64,000 nt of DNA from JBLHZY01 sp047631555 (GTDB taxonomy: Bacteria > Pseudomonadota > Alphaproteobacteria > Rhodobacterales > Rhodobacteraceae): NCBI GenBank assembly GCA_047631555.1, contig JBLHZY010000004.1, positions 124,001 to 188,000 on the forward strand, in the 5' to 3' direction. Numbering within the stretch: position 1 is the first letter of the stretch; each line of letters opens with the position of its first letter. Made by a program: the position numbers and the translations under genes. The notes under the pieces were generated by a model. That model did not search any database and was not told the DNA's origin. It saw only the letters and a list, made by a program, of their open reading frames with translations. Shown here one piece after another: positions 58,441-64,000 of this stretch.

Positions 58441-60144
58441 TTAGCCAATGATTTCGAATTTGTTAACGTCGACAAGGCCGCGATCGGTGATCTTGAGATT
58501 GGGAATAACCGGCAGCGCAAGAAAGGCGAGCTGCAAAAACGGCTCTTCAAGCGTAACCCCAAGGCTTTGCGCTGCGCGGCGCAGGGCGCGCAAATCTGTC
58601 TCGACCGTCTCAAACGGCTCCAAACTCATCAATCCAGCGACGGGCAGCGCCAGCTCGGCGAGCACTTTGCCCCCCTGCACGACAACAAAACCGCCCTCAA
58701 TCTCGCCCAAGCGATTGGCCGCAAGCGCCATATCATCGTAATCCGCGCCGACAACGGCGATGTTGTGATGATCGTGGCAAACGGTCGAGGCGATCGCGCC
58801 GCGCGTCAGTCCAAAGCCGCGCACGAAGCCGGTTGCCATATTGCCGTTTTTGCCGTGGCGTTCGATCACTGCTATTTTGTTCAAATCCCGCGAAATATCG
58901 GGTAATTTGTCTCCGTCATTGATTTTGATCTGCTCATGCAGGTGATCCGTGATGATCTTGCCCGGAATGATCCCGATAACATCGGTCTCTTCGCGATTGC
59001 CCGCTGTGCGAAAATGCTGCGCAGCAATTTTTGGCGCTTTGACGGAATTGCGCCCGATGGGGTCAGTCAATTTGCGCGCCGCAAAGGCTTCGTCATCCGC
59101 CAATATCCCGCCCGAAAAGACCATCCGCGCGCGGCAATCCTCAAGGCTGCCTTCCAGCACAACGATATCCGCCCGCTTGCCCGGTGCGATCAGCCCGCGA
59201 TCCTTAAGCCCGAAGGCCTCGGCCGCGGAAAGGCTCGCCGCGCGGAAGATCGCAAGCGGCGGCGCGCCAAGGGAAATCGCCTCGCGGATCATGTAATCAA
59301 GGTGGCCGTATTCGGCGATATCCAGCGGGTTGCGATCATCTGTGCACAGGGCAATATAGGGTGAGTTGCGCTCTGTTATGATCGGCGCAAGGGCGTGTAA
59401 GTCCTTGGAAACAGAGCCTTCTCTGATCAAGATACGCATCCCCTTGCGCAGTTTTTCAAGCGCTTCCTCAGCCGTTGTTGCCTCGTGTTCGGTGCGGATA
59501 CCAGCCGCGATATAGGCATTCAGGTCTTTGCCAGACAGCATCGGCGCGTGGCCATCTATATGGACGCCACGAAAGGCGTTGAGCTTGGCCATTGCGCCGG
59601 GGTCTTGGAAAATCACGCCCGGGTAATTCATAAATTCCGCGAGGCCGATGCCTTGGGGATGACCATGCAATGCGATCAGATCATCGGCGGTTATTTCGGC
59701 CCCTGCTGTCTCCATATCGGTTGAGGGGACGCAGGAGGAAAGCTGCACACGAATATCCATCACGCAGCGCAGCGCTGCTTCCTGGAAGTAGCGAATGCCC
59801 GCAGGCCCGATCACATTGGCGATCTCGTGGGGGTCGCAAATCGCCGTGGTCACGCCGCGGGGCGTCACGCAGCGATCAAATTCATAGGGCGTCACAAGCG
59901 AGCTTTCGATATGCAGATGCGTGTCGATAAAGCCGGGCACGAGGATTGCGCCATTCAGCTCGATCACACGTTTGCCCTCGTATTTCTCGCCCACACCAAC
60001 GATCGTGTCGCCGCAAATCGCCACATCCCCGGCAATCATTTCGCCGGAGATCACATCAAAGACTTGCCCGCCGCGCAGCACGATATCGGCAGGCGCATCG
60101 CCGCGCCCTTGGGCAATGATATCGCTAAGATCGGTCTGTGGCAT
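58441..60144 (-). CDS. ade: Adenine deaminase
   Basis: 567 residues. The amidohydrolase metal site is GFIDTHLHIESSLVTPYEF, with ICDPHEIANV and HGHPQGIGLAEFMN, and the C-terminal domain with DHHNIAVVGADYDDMALAAN is specific to adenine deaminases. It converts adenine to hypoxanthine in purine salvage. The start has CAAAGGAGCCCC. It diverges from the ugd-like gene across a 215-base gap. Confidence 0.95.
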   Translation of the reverse strand: MPQTDLSDIIAQGRGDAPADIVLRGGQVFDVISGEMIAGDVAICGDTIVGVGEKYEGKRVIELNGAILVPGFIDTHLHIESSLVTPYEFDRCVTPRGVTTAICDPHEIANVIGPAGIRYFQEAALRCVMDIRVQLSSCVPSTDMETAGAEITADDLIALHGHPQGIGLAEFMNYPGVIFQDPGAMAKLNAFRGVHIDGHAPMLSGKDLNAYIAAGIRTEHEATTAEEALEKLRKGMRILIREGSVSKDLHALAPIITERNSPYIALCTDDRNPLDIAEYGHLDYMIREAISLGAPPLAIFRAASLSAAEAFGLKDRGLIAPGKRADIVVLEGSLEDCRARMVFSGGILADDEAFAARKLTDPIGRNSVKAPKIAAQHFRTAGNREETDVIGIIPGKIITDHLHEQIKINDGDKLPDISRDLNKIAVIERHGKNGNMATGFVRGFGLTRGAIASTVCHDHHNIAVVGADYDDMALAANRLGEIEGGFVVVQGGKVLAELALPVAGLMSLEPFETVETDLRALRRAAQSLGVTLEEPFLQLAFLALPVIPNLKITDRGLVDVNKFEIIG

Positions 60145-60359
60145 GGGGGCTCCTTTGGCTGGCGTCTAGCAGATCAGCTTGATTGCGGCTTGTCTAGAAT
60201 AGAGCGGGCGATTTGCGCAAAGGCGGCCATCCTTTGCTAAGATTGCTGTGGTATTCAGCGCGCAGTTTGGGCCGCAATCGCGCGCAGGCACGCGAAGAGG
60301 TTGTTTGGCGCGCGCCCAAACCCCATAACGGCTGCAACAAAAGAAGCAGGATATTTGGT

Positions 60360-61526
60360 ATGAAAATTGCGGTGGCTGGGCTTGGCTATGTGGGCCTCTC
60401 GAATGCGATCCTTTTGGCGCAGCACAATGATGTTATTGCCGTCGATGTGATGCCCGAGAAGATTGAGGCGGTGAATGCGGGCCACTCGCCGATTTCTGAT
60501 CCTGAGTGCGAACAATACCTTGCCCATGGCGGGCTTCGGCTGCGCGCGACGCTTGATGCAGAGGAAGCCTATGGGGATGCGGAATATGTGATTGTGGCGA
60601 CGCCGACGAATTACGATCCGCAAACAAATGCCTTTGATACCAGCACGGTAGAGGCCGTTATCGCGCAAATATCTTCGATCAATCCAGATGCGATCATGGT
60701 GATTAAATCGACGATCCCGGTGGGCTATACCGCCGATCTGATCGCGCGCACGGGCAGCGACAAGATCATCTTTTCGCCTGAGTTCCTGCGCGAAGGCCGC
60801 GCGCTTTATGACAACTTGCACCCAAGCCGGATCGTTGTTGGTGAGGAAAGCGAACGCGCGCGCATCTTTGCCAATTTGATGGCTGAAGGCGCGCTTGATG
60901 AGGATGTGCCAATTCTTTTCACCGGCTCGTCGGAGGCCGAAGCGATCAAGCTTTTCGCCAATACTTATCTTGCGATGCGGGTCGCTTATTTCAACGAGCT
61001 CGATAGCTTTGCCCTCGCTTTCGGGATGAACTCGCGCCAGATCATTGATGGCATTGGCCTCGATCCGCGGATTGGCGATCACTATAACAATCCAAGCTTT
61101 GGTTACGGCGGTTATTGCCTGCCCAAAGATACCAAGCAGCTGTTGGCCAACTATTCCGCCGTTCCGCAAAACCTTGTGCGCGCGATTGTGGATGCGAACC
61201 GGACCCGCAAGGATTTCATCTCGGATCAGATCATTGCGCGCCGTCCCAAGATCGTTGGGGTGTATCGGTTGGTGATGAAAGCAGGCTCGGATAATTTTCG
61301 CCAAAGCTCGATCCAAGGCATCATGAAGCGGATCAAGGCCAAGGGTATCAAGGTTCTGGTGTTTGAACCGACCTTTGAGGGCGAGGATTTCTTTGGCTCT
61401 GTGGTGACCTCGGATTTGGAGGCGTTCAAACATGTCTCTGATGTCATTTTGGCGAACCGACAACACCATGATCTTGCGGATGTGGCGGATAAAGTCTTTA
61501 CCCGCGATCTGTTTGGTTCGGACTGA
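60360..61526 (+). CDS. ugd: UDP-glucose 6-dehydrogenase family protein
   Basis: 388 residues from ATG 60360 with AGCAGGATATTTGGT upstream. It has the Rossmann motif AGLGYVGLSNAILLA, KSTIPVGYT, SPEFLREGRALYDNL, and catalytic Cys253 in GYGGYCLPKDTKQL. The length and motifs match the short (E. coli-type) UDP-glucose dehydrogenases that make UDP-glucuronate for surface glycans. Its stop lies inside the first TTGTATACAA operator. Other UDP-sugar dehydrogenases are possible. Confidence 0.93.
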   Translation: MKIAVAGLGYVGLSNAILLAQHNDVIAVDVMPEKIEAVNAGHSPISDPECEQYLAHGGLRLRATLDAEEAYGDAEYVIVATPTNYDPQTNAFDTSTVEAVIAQISSINPDAIMVIKSTIPVGYTADLIARTGSDKIIFSPEFLREGRALYDNLHPSRIVVGEESERARIFANLMAEGALDEDVPILFTGSSEAEAIKLFANTYLAMRVAYFNELDSFALAFGMNSRQIIDGIGLDPRIGDHYNNPSFGYGGYCLPKDTKQLLANYSAVPQNLVRAIVDANRTRKDFISDQIIARRPKIVGVYRLVMKAGSDNFRQSSIQGIMKRIKAKGIKVLVFEPTFEGEDFFGSVVTSDLEAFKHVSDVILANRQHHDLADVADKVFTRDLFGSD

Positions 61527-61539
61527 TTTGTATACAAAT
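61526..61539. promoter_or_regulatory. Palindromic operator 1 (probable VanR site)
   Basis: ATTTGTATACAAAT, a perfect 14-bp palindrome overlapping the last base of the ugd stop. The core TTGTATACAA repeats at 61580-61589, 52 bp away (about five helical turns). Sites of the GntR/FCD type have this form. Confidence 0.7.
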
Positions 61540-61578
61540 TACCTGAATTGAGCACTTGCGATCCCATTTAGGCAAAAT

Positions 61579-61591
61579 ATTGTATACAAAT
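61579..61591. promoter_or_regulatory. Palindromic operator 2 (probable VanR site)
   Basis: ATTGTATACAAAT, sharing the 10-bp core of operator 1 and lying 51 bases before vanA. It is placed to block RNA polymerase. The encoded GntR-type regulator at 62679 is the obvious ligand. Confidence 0.72.
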
Positions 61592-61641
61592 GAGACGCCC
61601 CGCATTATCCTTCCAGCAACACAGCCAGAAGGAAGCCAAAT

Positions 61642-62679
61642 ATGTATCCGCTCAATGCTTGGTATGTCGCCGCCTATGATGTCGAGGTGAAACGTGCGCT
61701 TCTCGCGCGCAAGATTTGCAACAAACCCGTTGTTTTATATCGCAAACAAGATGGCACGGCCTGCGCGCTTGCGGATGCTTGCTGGCACCGGCTTGTCCCG
61801 CTTTCAAACGGCGAGCTGCACGGCGACAATGTGATCTGCGCCTATCATGGGCTTGAGTTCGATGATTCTGGGCGCTGCGTTTACATGCCCTCGCAGGATA
61901 CGATCAATCCTTCGGCCTGCGTGAAAAGCTACCCCATTGAAGAGCGGCATCGTTTCGTTTGGATTTGGCCCGGTGATCCGGCGCTGGCGGACCCTGCACT
62001 GATCCCGGACATGCATTGGATGGATGATCCTGAATGGGCCGCCGATGGCAAAGTGATCCATGTGAAATGCGATTACCGCCTTGTCGTTGATAACCTGATG
62101 GATCTCACGCATGAGACCTTCGTGCACGGCTCCTCAATCGGCAATCGCGCCGTGGCCGAAAGCCCGTTTGAGACGACCCATACAGATACAACCGCGACCG
62201 TAACGCGCTGGATGATTGATATCTCCGCCCCGCCCTTCTGGGAGGCGCAATTGGGCCAGAAAGATCATGTGGATCGCTGGCAGATCATCAACTTCACCGC
62301 CCCCGCAACCATCTGCATTGATGTGGGCGTCGCGCCAACCGGGACAGGCGCGCCTGAGGGCGATCGCTCCAAGGGGGTGAACGGATTTGTGCTCAACACG
62401 ATGACGCCCGAGACCGATACAACCTGCCATTATTTCTGGGCCTTTGCGCGTAATCACAACATTCATGATCAAGCATGGACGACGAAGTTGCGCGAAGGCG
62501 TCTCTGGGGTTTTCCAAGAGGACGAGGTGATTTTGGAGGCGCAACAAAAGGCGATTGAGGCCAATCCGGATCATGTTTTCTACAACCTCAATATCGATAG
62601 CGGCTCTATGTGGGCGCGCAAATTGATCGATGCGATGATCGCGCGCGAGCAGCCCGGCGCGGCGCAGGCGGCTGAGTAA
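61642..62679 (+). CDS. vanA: Vanillate O-demethylase oxygenase subunit VanA
   Basis: 345 residues. Rieske cluster ligands are Cys47, His49, Cys66 and His69. The mononuclear iron region has NLMDLTHETFVHG with His157 and His162. The opening MYPLNAWYVAAYDVEV is typical of VanA. It oxidises vanillate to protocatechuate and formaldehyde using electrons from VanB. It is followed by vanR, whose start overlaps the stop by one base, then vanB. A related aromatic methoxy-acid demethylase is the alternative. Confidence 0.9.
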   Translation: MYPLNAWYVAAYDVEVKRALLARKICNKPVVLYRKQDGTACALADACWHRLVPLSNGELHGDNVICAYHGLEFDDSGRCVYMPSQDTINPSACVKSYPIEERHRFVWIWPGDPALADPALIPDMHWMDDPEWAADGKVIHVKCDYRLVVDNLMDLTHETFVHGSSIGNRAVAESPFETTHTDTTATVTRWMIDISAPPFWEAQLGQKDHVDRWQIINFTAPATICIDVGVAPTGTGAPEGDRSKGVNGFVLNTMTPETDTTCHYFWAFARNHNIHDQAWTTKLREGVSGVFQEDEVILEAQQKAIEANPDHVFYNLNIDSGSMWARKLIDAMIAREQPGAAQAAE

Positions 62680-63410
62680 TGGGCCAAGCGCTTTCTGCTG
62701 CGCAACGGGCCGTTTTGGCGCTACGCGATATGGTTATGTCGGGCGATTTGGCTCCAGGAGAGCGGCTCTATGAGGCAGGCTTGGCCGAGAATTTGGGCCT
62801 GTCGCGCACACCGGTTCGCGAGGCTTTGATGCATCTCGCGCAAGAAGGATTGCTGGCCCGAGACGGGGCAAGCTATTCGGTGCGTGCGTTCTCTGAGGCG
62901 GATGTGATTGATGCGATTGAGCTGCGCGGCGTCCTTGAGGGCACGGCGGCGCGATTGGCGGCTGAGCGCGGTATTTCGACGCCTATGGCAAGCGAGATGC
63001 AGGGCGTTTTGAGCGTGCTTGATGGGATCGTTTCGGTTGGAGCAAACGGGCTTGATTTCGGCGCTTATATCGCGGGCAATGCGGCGTTTCATGCACTTTT
63101 GTCGCGGCTTTGCGGCAGCGATTTGATCGAACGGGAAGCCGCGCGCGCGACCCGCCTGCCCTTTGCCTCGCCCTCGTCGTTTTTGCGGGTTCAGCAGGAG
63201 GTTCATGCCTTTCGCGAAAGCCTGATTGAAGGGCAGCGCCATCACCGCGCGATCTTTGAGGCGATTGAAGCCAGAGAGGGCGCGCGCGCCGAAGCGCTGA
63301 CGCGCGAACATGCCCGCCTTGCGCGGCGCAATTTGGAATATGTGATGCATCAGGATCAAAGCCTGATCGCGCGGGTGCCCGGCCTTGTGCTAGTGGCCCC
63401 GGCCATCTGA
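62679..63410 (+). CDS. vanR: GntR-family (FCD) transcriptional regulator, VanR-like
   Basis: 243 residues. An N-terminal winged helix (GLAENLGLSRTPVREALMHLAQEGLL, seen as LGLSRTPVREALMHL) precedes an FCD ligand domain (DVIDAIELRGVLEGTAARLA; FHALLSRLCGSD; HRAIFEAIEAREG). It lies between vanA and vanB in the operon, so it is likely to be the vanillate-responsive repressor of the operators at 61526 and 61579. Ligand is inferred from context. Confidence 0.88.
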   Translation: MGQALSAAQRAVLALRDMVMSGDLAPGERLYEAGLAENLGLSRTPVREALMHLAQEGLLARDGASYSVRAFSEADVIDAIELRGVLEGTAARLAAERGISTPMASEMQGVLSVLDGIVSVGANGLDFGAYIAGNAAFHALLSRLCGSDLIEREAARATRLPFASPSSFLRVQQEVHAFRESLIEGQRHHRAIFEAIEAREGARAEALTREHARLARRNLEYVMHQDQSLIARVPGLVLVAPAI

Positions 63411-63420
63411 GGAGAGCAAG

Positions 63421-64000
63421 ATGAGAAGCCAGACAGAATGGCGCGACGCTGTATTGAAGCGGCGTGAAGAGATCGCAGCGGGTGTTCTGCGGCTTGATTT
63501 TGCAGTGCCCGGCGCGCTGCCTGCCTTTGATCCCGGTGCGCATTTGATGATCCGTGTGATGATCGATGGCAAGCCCGCGATCAGGACTTACACAAGCCTG
63601 CCCGCTGCAAAGGGCGAGCTTTCGATCGCGGTGAAATTACATCCCAAAAGCCGCGGCGGCTCGGCCTTTGTTTGGGGGCTTAAGGCGGGCGATCCGGTGC
63701 GACTTACCCTCCCTGATAATCGCTTTGAGCTGTCTTGGCGCGCCTCGGAATATTTGCTGATCGCGGGCGGCATTGGGATCACGCCGATCTATGGGATGGC
63801 GCGCGCATTGCAGGCCCGCGCACAGCCCGTTCGGATGCTTTATGGCGCGCAGAATCGCGACGCGATGCCCTTTGTGGATGAGCTGGAAGGCCTGCTTGGC
63901 GCAGCGCTAGAAACCTATAGTGCGGATGACGCGCAATTCATTGATTTTGAAGCTGAATTCGCTCGCCTTGCGACAGATGGAGAGGCCTATATTTGCGGCC
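63421..64000 (+). CDS. vanB: Vanillate O-demethylase reductase subunit VanB (3' end outside window)
   Basis: 193 residues are visible; the frame is open at the window end. It starts with a ferredoxin-reductase FAD domain (PGAHLMIRVMIDGKPAIRTYTSLPAA, seen as AIRTYTSLPA) and NAD-binding motif LLIAGGIGITPIYGMARAL. The C-terminal [2Fe-2S] domain expected in VanB would follow beyond the edge. It passes electrons from NADH to VanA. GAGGAGAGCAAG precedes the start. Confidence 0.9.
   Translation, partial: MRSQTEWRDAVLKRREEIAAGVLRLDFAVPGALPAFDPGAHLMIRVMIDGKPAIRTYTSLPAAKGELSIAVKLHPKSRGGSAFVWGLKAGDPVRLTLPDNRFELSWRASEYLLIAGGIGITPIYGMARALQARAQPVRMLYGAQNRDAMPFVDELEGLLGAALETYSADDAQFIDFEAEFARLATDGEAYICG

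Noticed and set aside
1..64000. tRNA, rRNA or CRISPR arrays
   Set aside because: No cloverleaf with a plausible anticodon arm, no rRNA-like conserved stretch and no spaced direct repeats were noticed. A covariance-model scan would settle this; I could not run one.
1..64000. Insertion sequences or prophage
   Set aside because: No transposase or phage gene is present. XerC at 46190 is the chromosomal type coupled to DUF484, not an integrase, and no flanking att repeats were seen.

Overview
The window looks like a chromosomal segment from an alphaproteobacterium of the Rhodobacteraceae (Roseobacter group). This is judged from GC-rich codon use, the neighbourhood ruvCAB / ybgC / tolQRAB-pal-cpoB / tilS / ftsH, an fhs-folD pair, a phosphatidylcholine synthase, a DUF1127 peptide and a vanAB locus. 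Nothing places it to species. I see no insertion sequence, prophage, CRISPR array, tRNA or rRNA. Most genes are housekeeping.

Left part (1-20 kb). It opens with three genes resembling the mycobacterial decaprenyl-phosphoryl-arabinose pathway: a 5'-truncated DprE1-like oxidase, a DprE2-like reductase, and convergent to them a HAD-UbiA fusion resembling phosphoribosyl-polyprenyl-phosphate synthase. A lytic transglycosylase follows. Then comes a Tad (type IVb, Flp) pilus locus: two almost identical tandem pilins with their own terminator, cpaB, cpaC, an OmpA-type lipoprotein, cpaE, cpaF, tadB, tadC, two TPR lipoproteins and a prepilin peptidase. A polytopic membrane protein with the architecture of a GT-C glycosyltransferase, an uncharacterised AAA+ ATPase, an NAD(P)-dependent dehydrogenase and a membrane-bound LytTR regulator complete the region. 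Arabinose-donor genes beside pilin genes and a GT-C-like protein suggest a D-arabinofuranose-modified Flp pilus. This is the most interesting hypothesis in the window.

Middle (20-46 kb). folD and fhs serve one-carbon metabolism. Then come ftsH, tilS and the complete Tol-Pal envelope machine (cpoB, pal, tolB, tolA, tolR, tolQ, ybgC plus one unknown gene), and ruvB, ruvA, ruvC for Holliday-junction processing. All of these read leftward. Next are a DUF1127 peptide, a small membrane protein, prmA, an acetyltransferase coupled to msrA, an MFS transporter, a PAS-GAF-GGDEF diguanylate cyclase, priA, a transaldolase and a DUF2161 nuclease-fold protein.

Right part (45-64 kb). DUF484 is coupled to xerC, followed by pcs, a beta-rich outer-membrane protein with a hairpin over its start, ileS, the ycjX-ycjF pair, truA, a previously uncalled 49-residue ORF, aroQ, a fumarylacetoacetase-family protein, adenine deaminase and a UDP-glucose-dehydrogenase-like enzyme. 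It ends with vanA-vanR-vanB for vanillate O-demethylation, preceded by two TTGTATACAA operators; vanB is cut by the window end.

CtrA-type half-sites (TTAACCAT) lie upstream of the pilins, the diguanylate cyclase and the 49-residue ORF. They hint that pilus and c-di-GMP functions share cell-cycle-type control.
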